A stretch of DNA of 14,158 nt from a bacterium. Lineage in GTDB: Bacteria; Latescibacterota; UBA2968; UBA8231. A model generated the notes under the pieces. The model had not been told where the DNA came from and ran no database searches. It saw nothing but the letters and a program-made list of their open reading frames with translations. The stretch is from positions 1-14,158 of the forward strand of contig JAQCJA010000065.1 of the NCBI GenBank assembly GCA_027593305.1. The letters run 5' to 3'. A program made the position numbers and the translations under genes. Shown here one piece after another: positions 1-7,119 of the stretch. The number at the start of each line of letters is the position of its first letter. Position 1 is the stretch's first letter.

Positions 1-2
1 TC

Positions 3-671
3 AATCGTTGGTACGTCTTCATGGAAGCTGTTGATGATGTTCTGGTCCATGACGGCACCAATGTTGCCCGCTGGAACGGCGACATGCTGCAGGTCGGTCA
101 CGATCCCCAGGATCACGGCCGCGAGCGTGGCCCAGCCTCCGGTTACACCATGGAATGGCTCATGGCGCCGGGTGACCTCAGCCCGCCCACGAACGTGCAG
201 TTTCGCTATGGTGGCGTCGAAGGTGAGCCCGCCACGTGGGCCGAGTACGGCGAAGAGCCCTGGATCGATTACGCAGTGCGCGTCGATCCGCCCGAAGCCT
301 GGGCCGCCGAACTGTGGACCGATGGCGGCACCACGTTCTACGAGTTCAGTATCCAGGTCCTGGCCTTCCAGGATGACGCCGGTCCCGCCGCCAGTGAAGT
401 CTGGCAGATGGACGCCGTCGCCGGTCCCGGTGGAGCTGGATTCCCTTTCGCCTTCTGGTATGAAGATGGTGAGGGTCCCGACTCCGGCTTTGGCAACGAC
501 GATGATGGCAATCACCTCGGCTCCAACGACATGACCACTCGTGGTCCCGAGGCTTCCGGTCGTCAGTACTACTCCCTCGCCACGCTGTTGCGTATCGGCG
601 AGTACACGACTGGCAATTCGACAGCCGTCGAGTCCTCCACCTGGGGCAACATCAAGAACTCCTTCCGCTAG
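3..671 (+). CDS. C-terminal part of an exported CBM9/DOMON-like protein (5' end outside window)
   Basis: The frame is open from the first complete codon (position 3) to a TAG at 669-671, so the true start lies left of the window; the ATG at 21 has no ribosome binding site and is probably internal. The visible 222 residues are acidic, rich in Trp, Tyr and Gly, and have only short predicted beta strands. Phrases such as GYTMEW and, further on, TTFYEF followed by FPFAFWYEDGEG resemble the strands of CBM9/DOMON-like sugar- or haem-binding sandwiches, possibly two copies. An Asp-rich stretch (GNDDDGNH) could bind calcium. The protein ends in TWGNIKNSFR, a basic tail of the kind I associate with CBM9-like proteins of FCB-group bacteria. 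The ligand cannot be named. It could instead be another exported beta-sandwich; the coding call is firmer than the family call. A strong hairpin follows the stop. Confidence 0.72.
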   Translation, partial: NRWYVFMEAVDDVLVHDGTNVARWNGDMLQVGHDPQDHGRERGPASGYTMEWLMAPGDLSPPTNVQFRYGGVEGEPATWAEYGEEPWIDYAVRVDPPEAWAAELWTDGGTTFYEFSIQVLAFQDDAGPAASEVWQMDAVAGPGGAGFPFAFWYEDGEGPDSGFGNDDDGNHLGSNDMTTRGPEASGRQYYSLATLLRIGEYTTGNSTAVESSTWGNIKNSFR

Positions 672-722
672 AGCTCTGTTGGTTCCCATGGGGTAACCCC
701 AGCTGAAAGTGAGTGCATGAAA

Positions 723-767
723 AGCAAGTCGGGCCGATCGGTTTTTTTCCGGTTGGCCCGACTTGCT
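723..767 (+). terminator. Long hairpin with a T7 loop after the CBM9-like gene
   Basis: A perfect 13-bp inverted repeat (AGCAAGTCGGGCC at 723-735 and GGCCCGACTTGCT at 755-767) extends inward through 736-741/749-754 with two G-U pairs, leaving a loop of seven T at 742-748. It lies 51 nt after the upstream stop, which fits a transcript end. It is atypical on the plus strand because the T run is in the loop and no T tract follows the stem. On the minus strand the stem runs into TTTT, so it might work in that direction too. It could also be a 3'-end stabilising structure. Confidence 0.6.
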
Positions 768-812
768 GTATGTTCTTTCCGGTAAGGTTACTGTGAAGCA
801 GTTGGACAACGG

Positions 813-831
813 ACCCGTCTCGGGTTTTTTT
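813..831 (+). terminator. Intrinsic-terminator-like hairpin just upstream of the lipoprotein gene
   Basis: ACCCG (813-817), loop TCT, CGGGT (821-825), with seven T in a row at 825-831: a compact GC hairpin followed by a T tract, the textbook form of a factor-independent terminator. It ends only 4 nt before the Shine-Dalgarno sequence of the gene at 849. Either it stops readthrough from upstream and transcription of the next gene starts very close by, or it acts inside the leader as an attenuator. Stem length is short, so its strength is uncertain. Confidence 0.5.
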
Positions 832-835
832 CCAT

Positions 836-840
836 GAGGA
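836..840 (+). promoter_or_regulatory. Ribosome binding site fixing the start at 849
   Basis: GAGGA lies 8 nt before the ATG at 849. The upstream in-frame ATG at 834 overlaps this element and is preceded only by the T tract of a hairpin, so 849 is the better start. Confidence 0.6.
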
Positions 841-848
841 ATTGGCAA

Positions 849-1556
849 ATGCGAGGACTGTCGATCCTGGCGGTGCTGTTTCTGGCCGGTGCCTGTGGCC
901 GCTACTTTCCCGCCACCCTGCAGCCAAGCCAGCAGCAGGGCGCCGGCATGACCGTCAATGATGACGGCTCGATTACGTATACGCTGGATCGGCTCGCCAT
1001 CACTCTGAAGCCCATGGCAGATGCCGAGTTGAATCGGCTCGCATCGCCCTCGGGTGACACTTCCGTCAATCCGTACACATTTGGTGAAGACTCCGCCCCC
1101 GGCGAGGACTGGACGCGACCACGTTTCACCGTCTTCCGTGTACAGGTTGCCAACTACCAGTATCCGAAGGTTCGACTCGACCCGATCAAGGGCCACATCA
1201 CGGCCGCCAATGGCCGCGAGTACGGGGCGCTGAGCTACGCGCAGTTGTACGAGTATTACCGCGCGCACTGGCAGGGCCGCACCGGCCAGGGGCGGGGCAA
1301 GTTCCGCGATCGCACGGACATGCTCAAGCGTACCATGTTCGCCGGCAACATCATCTTCAGTGGCAGTGACGAAGAAGGCTATATCGTGTTTCCGTTGCTC
1401 GACGACGACGTGCAACGGATTCGCGTGGATCTCGAGGATGTCGCCGTACGCTTCAACTTCATCGAAGAGCCCGTTGAGACCGTGGACCTGAGCTTCTCCT
1501 TCGAGCGCGACATTCGGCGCGGATTCACCCCGTCTGATGCGGTCCGAGAAAACTGA
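849..1556 (+). CDS. Uncharacterised lipoprotein, first gene of the envelope cluster
   Basis: Predicted 235-residue exported lipoprotein. From the chosen ATG the protein begins with a short hydrophobic signal (MRGLSILAVLFLAGAC) ending in a lipobox, so Cys16 would be lipidated and the protein anchored in a membrane. The mature part is soluble and mixed alpha/beta, with an N-terminal strand region (DDGSITYTLDRLAITLKP), a central helical basic stretch around YYRAHWQGRTGQGRGK, and a C-terminal strand-rich region ending near SFERDI. I do not recognise the family. The stop is 4 nt before the next start, so it is very likely co-transcribed with the three paralogues downstream and may be a periplasmic-facing accessory of the same assembly. 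No catalytic motif is visible. Confidence 0.85.
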   Translation: MRGLSILAVLFLAGACGRYFPATLQPSQQQGAGMTVNDDGSITYTLDRLAITLKPMADAELNRLASPSGDTSVNPYTFGEDSAPGEDWTRPRFTVFRVQVANYQYPKVRLDPIKGHITAANGREYGALSYAQLYEYYRAHWQGRTGQGRGKFRDRTDMLKRTMFAGNIIFSGSDEEGYIVFPLLDDDVQRIRVDLEDVAVRFNFIEEPVETVDLSFSFERDIRRGFTPSDAVREN

Positions 1557-1560
1557 GCCC

Positions 1561-3597
1561 ATGCGGCTCTCTCGCAAGTGGCTCGTCGCCATGCGGTCCA
1601 TGGCCCTTGCGGGTTTCGCTCTGGCGACCCTTCCCGCCGACAGCGGCGCGCAATTGCAGAGCTGGCGCGTTGGCGGCGCCGGCCTGTCTTTCACGTCTCA
1701 GGCTCTGTCACAGAGTGGTGCCCTGGAGATCGACGGTGGTCTGCAGCCTCTGGAACTGCAGGCCGGGCAGAACCTCATCGAGCTGCTGCGCGCCTCCGGA
1801 TTGCAGTGGCTCAATGGTCAACCACCCGACTTCACTGCCCCAGGTCAGCCACGCACGTGGTCCAACGATGGTCTGTTCAATCAGGTGGATGGCCCTCTGG
1901 AGCTTGTCGACGGCAATCCGTCGACGTCGTCGCTGAGCATCTTCAAGGCGGCTCGCAACCAGGCGGGGGCGGCATTTTTCTGGGATCTCGGGGCACCTTT
2001 CCCGATCAACCGGATACGCTTCTTCCCGGATCCCAATGACCCGGATGCCTTCATCAATGGTTTCCAGATTCTGGTCAACGATGGTGAGTCCTACAACGAC
2101 ATCAATCGGCCGGACTACCAGTTGCTGCGCCGCGTCGAGGTGAATCGCGACATGGTCGTGGATATCGATTTTGCTCCGCTTCAGGGCCGTTACCTGCAGC
2201 TGGTGGTGCTGTCCAAAGCTGCCTTCAACCTGGCCGAATTCGAGATCTACGGCGTCGGCTTCGTGCCCGTCGCCAGCTACGAATCAGAGCTGCATTCATT
2301 CGGCAGCGCCATCAATCTGGGTGACCTGCGGCTGCATGCGACTCGTCTGCGGCGCCTGATTGACGATGCCGGCGGCGACACCGAGGCTGATGCCCCCGCC
2401 GCTGTGCTGCAACTGCGCACGGGCGCCGACGACACGCCACGGGCATACTTCCGCCGAGATCGGGACAGCGGCGCGCAGGAAGAGGTCTCTCTGACGGAGT
2501 TCGAATCCCGCCTGCCGCGCCGGGCGTTGTTCCGTCAGGACGCAGCAACCGGCCAGTTGCTGGAGGAAGTGGATCGTTCCGCCTACGCGGATCTGCCTGT
2601 TGCCGAGCAGGGACCCGTGCGCGACTTCGTCCAGGGCGACGTGCGCGGCGATGTCGACAACTGGAGTCCGTGGTCACCGCCGCTGACGATCGATACGACG
2701 GGCTTCGTCGATATGCCCGTCGGTTTGCCGGGGCCGCGCGAATACCTGCAGTTCCGCCTGAACTTCATCGGTGACGCGGACAATGCCATCCGCATCGATT
2801 CGCTGCAGGTGGAGTTTTCTCCGGGCCTGGTCAGCAACGCCATCGGCGAGGTTGCTCTGGCCAGCGATCCGCGGCCGGTGAATGGCGTTCTGGAGGTGCA
2901 GGGCGGCATCGATACAACTTTCACGTACGACATACGAACCGAATTCTCCGCAGGTGAGAGCGGCTATCGAGGGTTGCGGCTCGAGGCCTTTCCGGCACCG
3001 GTCTTTGGTGGCCTGCTGCGGGGTGACACACTCACGCCGGTAGATGATCTCGTCGTCGAACCGACGGCGTCCGGCTTCGATGTTCTCTTTGCGCCGGTAA
3101 CGGCGGCCAACAACGAACCCCTGCGTGTGCTGTTCAACCTGCGGCTGCTGGAACACAACACACCGGTCCATGCCTGGCTTCTTGGAGAGGGCGATGCACC
3201 ACCCCATCCCATCCGGGCAGGAGATGCCAACCAGGCTGTCACGACCGGGGTGATCAACGCCTTCACAGTCGAGACGAGAGCCGTTGTCGGCATGGAGTTA
3301 CGGCCTTCGATCATTACACCCAATGGTGATGGCCGCAACGATCTCGTCTCGATACAGCTTGTACTTGCCCAGTTTGCTGCCGATCTCGATATCGACATCG
3401 AGATCTTCGATTTCGCCGGGCACCGCGTGCGAAAACTGGTTTCTACGCGGCGGTCCGCCGGCGCCTACGACCACGTCTGGGATGGTCGCAACGACGGGGG
3501 GTCACTCGTGCCGCCGGGGATCTACATTCTGCGCACGGCTGTGATCTCGGATGCACAGACATTCGAGAGTTCCAGAACGATTGGGGTGGCATATTGA
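1561..3597 (+). CDS. Exported discoidin-like / FlgD-Ig domain protein, paralogue 1
   Basis: Predicted 678-residue secreted modular protein. It starts with a Sec signal (MRLSRKW, hydrophobic core, ADSGAQ), with likely cleavage near residue 31. Residues about 98-236 resemble a discoidin (F5/8 type C) fold: DGNPST, then WDLG at 141-144 and a following strand of the IRFF type. The middle holds DNWSPWSPP (366-374) and a beta-rich segment shared with the two following genes. The last ~100 residues are a FlgD-Ig-like domain with TPNGDGRND (586-594), WDGRNDGG (640-647) and PPGIYILR. In flagellar FlgD this fold belongs to the hook cap, but in large secreted proteins of FCB bacteria it is used as a C-terminal module, possibly for sorting or anchoring. 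An in-frame ATG at 1537 overlaps the preceding gene; 1561 gives the more compact signal peptide. The ligand is unknown. Confidence 0.88.
   Translation: MRLSRKWLVAMRSMALAGFALATLPADSGAQLQSWRVGGAGLSFTSQALSQSGALEIDGGLQPLELQAGQNLIELLRASGLQWLNGQPPDFTAPGQPRTWSNDGLFNQVDGPLELVDGNPSTSSLSIFKAARNQAGAAFFWDLGAPFPINRIRFFPDPNDPDAFINGFQILVNDGESYNDINRPDYQLLRRVEVNRDMVVDIDFAPLQGRYLQLVVLSKAAFNLAEFEIYGVGFVPVASYESELHSFGSAINLGDLRLHATRLRRLIDDAGGDTEADAPAAVLQLRTGADDTPRAYFRRDRDSGAQEEVSLTEFESRLPRRALFRQDAATGQLLEEVDRSAYADLPVAEQGPVRDFVQGDVRGDVDNWSPWSPPLTIDTTGFVDMPVGLPGPREYLQFRLNFIGDADNAIRIDSLQVEFSPGLVSNAIGEVALASDPRPVNGVLEVQGGIDTTFTYDIRTEFSAGESGYRGLRLEAFPAPVFGGLLRGDTLTPVDDLVVEPTASGFDVLFAPVTAANNEPLRVLFNLRLLEHNTPVHAWLLGEGDAPPHPIRAGDANQAVTTGVINAFTVETRAVVGMELRPSIITPNGDGRNDLVSIQLVLAQFAADLDIDIEIFDFAGHRVRKLVSTRRSAGAYDHVWDGRNDGGSLVPPGIYILRTAVISDAQTFESSRTIGVAY
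3583..3589 (+). promoter_or_regulatory. Shine-Dalgarno-like element for the TTG start at 3594
   Basis: GGGGTGG sits 4 nt before a TTG that overlaps the preceding TGA stop by 4 nt. No ATG or GTG exists in this frame before 3642, which would remove most of the positive n-region of the signal peptide, so TTG is favoured. Confidence 0.45.
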
Positions 3598-5690
3598 GCG
3601 CGCGACGCCTGTCTCCCGAGGTCGCCATCAGCGCCCTTGGCATGGTCGCCATTGGCATGATTGCCCTGTTTGCGGGCGAGGCCGGCGCGCAAACGACCGG
3701 TCCGTGGGTCATCGGTGGTGACACCGGCGTTGCCTGGCGGCAGGCCGTCGAGAGTTGGATCGCCCTCGACGACACGGCGCGCCCCGGGGGCGTGCAGCCC
3801 CTGCAGATCCCGCAGGGATGGAGTGTCACACGAGAACAGACACGCTCCGGTGCGGTCTCTGCACAGCGCAATCTGTTCGGTTACCGCTGGGCTTTCACCA
3901 AGGGTCCGCGTCTGCTCGAGTCCGACACGCTTACCGTTGGCTGGCACCCGCGGATGTGGCAGGCTGGGGGTGTGGATGCCACCTCAGGGCCGACCATGCG
4001 TGGCCTTGTTGATGGTGACGGCCTGGCCGCTGCCTTCACCCACCCGGCACGCGCCGATGGGCTGCAGAATTCCGTGACTTTTTTCACCCTGGATTTTGGC
4101 GTGCCTGTGCCGATCGACAGCGTCGTGTTCTATCCGCCGCAGAGTGGCCTGACCTCCGACAATCAACGCCAGCGCGAGTTGTTCCCCTCCATCTACGAAG
4201 TCAGCCGCAGCAACACGCCGGTCGAATGGCTGATCTTCGAGGACGAGGATGTCTCCATCGGCACGACGGGTTACCACCCACTCGAGGAGATCATCGGTGC
4301 CACCTTCTCCAACAATACCAGCATCGTGTCGTTGACGCCGGAACTGGGTTTCACCCGCTTCCTGCGCTTCAAGTTCGGTGAAGAGACACGAACGATGCTG
4401 TTGGCAGAGATTCAGGCTTTCGGCCACGGATATCCCCAGCAGGCCCGCTATCTCTCGGCCCCTCACGACTTCGGTGAGCCCGTCAGCCTCGGACAGGTGA
4501 CCTGGAAGTTCACCCGCTTCCGGCAGACGCCATCCGGCGAGATCATCGAGGATCCGACGGCACCTGTTGAACTCTCCCTGCGTACCCGCGCAGGCAGTGA
4601 TGACGATCCGAAGACCTATTTCATCTTCGATGACCTGGGGCGTCTGCTCAAAGTCTCCCCCGAGGAGTATTTCAGCGCCCCGCGCATCACGGAGCGGTTC
4701 TCCGAGGGAGTGGCCGGCTTCCGGGCCCAGCGCGGCGACGATACCGATGACTGGAACAACTGGTCCGTCGCCTATGAGCGATCCGGCGACCAGAACCGGT
4801 CCTCAGACGGCAGCAGATATCTGCAGTTCCAGTTTGATATCACCACGCAGGATCCGCTTGCCTTTGGTGTCCTCGACAGCATCGCCTTCGAGGTGTCACC
4901 CCTGCTTGCCGACAGCGCTCTGGCGGAGATCTCCCTCGACGGTGTGCCCGTCACCGCAACGGGCAATATCGAGGTGCCCCTCGGTGTCGATACGGTATTC
5001 GTCTATGATGTGCGAACCGTCGCTGGCCCTGGCAGCCCCATTGGTTACGATGGCATGGAACTCGATGTGCCGGCGGCGGCCCGCTTTCTTGATCTCGAAA
5101 TCGACGGAGCCCCTGCGGTCCCTGGTACCGACTTTGAGGTCGTCGAGGAAACCGGCGTCATGCGCTTCTCATTTGCCGAGCACATCCAACGCGATGCCAG
5201 CTTCCGCGTGCGTTTCCGCAGTGCCATTTTTCAGGCCTCCGTCTTCCTCGAGGGACGCATCGTCAACAGCGATCCAGCACAGGCAGCCCTGCCGCAATCG
5301 ATCGAGGCGGGGGACGCGCGTACGGATGTTGCCAGCAATGCGCTGCAGGTAATAGCTGGTGACACTCGCTTTGAGGTCCTGCGACAGATTGTCCTGTCGT
5401 CACCTGTGCTTACACCCAACGGTGACGGCGCCAACGACCAGGCCGTGATCGGTTTCGACCTGTTCGGCGTCACCGGTGGCAACCTGCTGGTCGAAGTATT
5501 CGACCTTTCCGGGCGGCGGGTGCACGCCGTCCTCGCCGATCAGGCCGTCTCCGGGCCCTATGCCCCCACATGGGATGGACTGGATGACAGGGGCCAGCTC
5601 GTAGCCCCGGGCCTGTATCTGATCCGCGTCAAGGTCGAAGTCGACGAGGGTATTCTCACCCGAGTTCAACCGCTGGCAGTCGCGTACTGA
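3594..5690 (+). CDS. Exported discoidin-like / FlgD-Ig domain protein, paralogue 2
   Basis: Predicted 698-residue secreted protein, same plan as its upstream neighbour. The start is probably TTG, overlapping the previous stop by 4 nt, which implies translational coupling; ATG at 3642 is the alternative. The signal peptide has arginines near residues 4-5, a hydrophobic core and a likely cut after GEAGA. A discoidin-like region covers about residues 120-290, with LDFG at 166-169 followed by an SVVFYPP strand. DWNNWS is at 386-391, followed by the shared beta-rich middle (LQFQF, then FEVSPL, then DTVFVYDVRT, matching DTTFTYDIRT in paralogue 1). The C-terminal FlgD-Ig-like domain has TPNGDGAND (607-615), WDGLDDRG (660-667) and APGLYLIRV, ending in VAY. 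Divergence from paralogue 1 is high outside these motifs, so the duplication is old. No enzyme motif is seen; surface binding or a structural role is most likely. Confidence 0.87.
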   Translation: MSARRLSPEVAISALGMVAIGMIALFAGEAGAQTTGPWVIGGDTGVAWRQAVESWIALDDTARPGGVQPLQIPQGWSVTREQTRSGAVSAQRNLFGYRWAFTKGPRLLESDTLTVGWHPRMWQAGGVDATSGPTMRGLVDGDGLAAAFTHPARADGLQNSVTFFTLDFGVPVPIDSVVFYPPQSGLTSDNQRQRELFPSIYEVSRSNTPVEWLIFEDEDVSIGTTGYHPLEEIIGATFSNNTSIVSLTPELGFTRFLRFKFGEETRTMLLAEIQAFGHGYPQQARYLSAPHDFGEPVSLGQVTWKFTRFRQTPSGEIIEDPTAPVELSLRTRAGSDDDPKTYFIFDDLGRLLKVSPEEYFSAPRITERFSEGVAGFRAQRGDDTDDWNNWSVAYERSGDQNRSSDGSRYLQFQFDITTQDPLAFGVLDSIAFEVSPLLADSALAEISLDGVPVTATGNIEVPLGVDTVFVYDVRTVAGPGSPIGYDGMELDVPAAARFLDLEIDGAPAVPGTDFEVVEETGVMRFSFAEHIQRDASFRVRFRSAIFQASVFLEGRIVNSDPAQAALPQSIEAGDARTDVASNALQVIAGDTRFEVLRQIVLSSPVLTPNGDGANDQAVIGFDLFGVTGGNLLVEVFDLSGRRVHAVLADQAVSGPYAPTWDGLDDRGQLVAPGLYLIRVKVEVDEGILTRVQPLAVAY

Positions 5691-5706
5691 CTGTGGCCTG
5701 GTATTC

Positions 5707-5710
5707 GGAG
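5707..5710 (+). promoter_or_regulatory. Ribosome binding site for the gene at 5716
   Basis: GGAG 5 nt before the ATG, the clearest Shine-Dalgarno within the paralogue run. It supports 5716 as the start after a 25-nt gap. Confidence 0.55.
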
Positions 5711-5715
5711 CCCCT

Positions 5716-7119
5716 ATGAATCGTCTAGCAAACAGACTACGACTCATCTTCCTGCCATCCGTCCTGCTCGTCAGCAGTGTCGGACTCGAGGCGCAGGACA
5801 TTGTCTTCGACCCGGGCGACTTCGCCGGCTGGAACCATCCCAAGGGACTCGTGAACGTAACGGCGACGGGTGTCTCCGTTCGGCGTTTTGACAAGACGTT
5901 CAACGCCGTCGCCGATATCGATGCCCATTCCTCCGTGGCGATCGGGGATTTCGGCGCACGCACCGTGCGCGCGCCGTCGAATCAGGCCCATGGCGACCGG
6001 ATCCGCGACCAGAATCCGACGACCTGGTGGAAGCCGGATGCCGCCGACCCGCTGCAACTGTGGTGGATTGAACTCGATCTGGGCCGCGCCGTCGTCGCTG
6101 ACAAGGTGAGGATCATCTTTCCTGACGAGGAGGGGGCTCGCCCCTTCAGTTTCTTTTCGGTCTATACCAGCCCGGGGATTCCTGTATTCGGCGGTTCCGC
6201 CAAGCGCGTCGTCTACACCAGACTGGGTCGCCCCATCAACAACAACACCGCGCGTATTGTCGAACTCGACCTGCAAACGACAGGGCTGCGTGGCGCCGCC
6301 GGTGCGCATCTCGATACCAGCAGCACGATGCCCTTCGACATCATCCGGTTCATTCGCTTCGAGGCTGCCGGCGCAACACCGGACGCGGCGCTGGCAGAGA
6401 TCGAAGTCGATGGCGTCGGCTTCAATCTGCCATCCATGGGCGCTACCCCCACGAGGCTCGAAAAGGGCGACCCGAACTGGGGTGGTACGACGTGGACGTC
6501 GAAGGATCGCGACTGCGAGGGTTGCGGCAAGGGCAGCGGCGCTGACGAAATGCTCGATGAGGACGTCGGCTTCCGCACATGGACGATTGAAGGATCGGAT
6601 AAAGGCGACTGGCGCGACTCCGGTGTCTGGCAGGTCGTCGATTTTGGCAACGTCTTTCGTGTCGATCGTGTGATCTTCTTCCCCGTCGTCAGCGGCCGCA
6701 GTCCAATCCTGTATGGTTATGAGCGTGACAAGCAGGGGTCCTGGACCAACTTCGATCTGCTCGTTTCTGCCGGCACGGCCAGCAACAGTGCCGATCCCGT
6801 CGTCGAGGGTCCATTCCACTACGACATCCTGTCCGAGGTGGTCAATGGCACCAGCAGTTCCTCAGATCCGCGCTTCAAACCGAATTTCGGCCGCTTCCTC
6901 TTCGACTTCAACTTTGAACCTATGGATATGCGGCTGCTGCTGTGGCGGGTCACGACGGTGCCACAGTTTTCCCGGGCGTTGCAGTTGTTTGTGTTTCATG
7001 CCGAAGGATACCCGGCGCAAGTCGAACTGCAGTCCGAAGACATTTCCCTGGGGGGCGCGCTCAGCATCCGCAGAGTCGAATGGGATGCCGATGTGCCACC
7101 GGGGACCAGCATCGAGTGA
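5716..7119 (+). CDS. Paralogue 3, N-terminal part: two discoidin-like domains, ended by an in-frame TGA
   Basis: 467 residues as translated, ending at a TGA inside what looks like one larger gene (5716-8142). The ATG has GGAG 5 nt upstream, and the product opens with a Sec signal ending near LEAQ. It differs from its two siblings in having two discoidin-like regions: about 65-235 (WWIELDLG at 116-123, then VRIIFP) and about 245-440 (DEDVGFRTW, then VVDFG, then VIFFPVV). Just before the second lies CEGCGK, with Cys267 and Cys270, which are rare residues in this protein set and could form a disulfide or bind metal. The product stops at VPPGTSIE, where the siblings continue with a strand such as VELSLRTRAG. 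As it stands it lacks the middle WSxWS region and the FlgD-Ig-like C-terminal domain, so it is probably not a complete functional protein unless the stop is read through or is a sequence error. Confidence 0.8.
   Translation: MNRLANRLRLIFLPSVLLVSSVGLEAQDIVFDPGDFAGWNHPKGLVNVTATGVSVRRFDKTFNAVADIDAHSSVAIGDFGARTVRAPSNQAHGDRIRDQNPTTWWKPDAADPLQLWWIELDLGRAVVADKVRIIFPDEEGARPFSFFSVYTSPGIPVFGGSAKRVVYTRLGRPINNNTARIVELDLQTTGLRGAAGAHLDTSSTMPFDIIRFIRFEAAGATPDAALAEIEVDGVGFNLPSMGATPTRLEKGDPNWGGTTWTSKDRDCEGCGKGSGADEMLDEDVGFRTWTIEGSDKGDWRDSGVWQVVDFGNVFRVDRVIFFPVVSGRSPILYGYERDKQGSWTNFDLLVSAGTASNSADPVVEGPFHYDILSEVVNGTSSSSDPRFKPNFGRFLFDFNFEPMDMRLLLWRVTTVPQFSRALQLFVFHAEGYPAQVELQSEDISLGGALSIRRVEWDADVPPGTSIE
7117..7119 (+). 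other. In-frame TGA (codon 468) interrupting paralogue 3
   Basis: The reading frame is the same on both sides, and the codons after the TGA (E-T-Q-T-G-N-G-F) continue the strand that in paralogue 2 reads VELSLRTRAG. Four other genes in the window end in TGA, so TGA is a normal stop here. A single G-to-A change from TGG (Trp) is the simplest origin. A weak CCG-GCAA-CGG hairpin lies at 7130-7139, too short to propose a selenocysteine element. Confidence 0.75.

Noticed and set aside
763..792. Possible promoter with TTGCTG and GTTACT
   Set aside because: The -10-like hexamer matches consensus at only three positions and no alternative element supports it.
3298..3597. Reading the FlgD-Ig-like domain as evidence for flagellar hook assembly
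   Set aside because: The domain is at the end of large signal-peptide proteins with discoidin-like modules and no flagellar genes are nearby.
5737..6819. Long open frame on the minus strand (360 codons)
   Set aside because: Antisense to paralogue 3, whose motifs are clear; the shadow has no recognisable domain or ribosome binding site.
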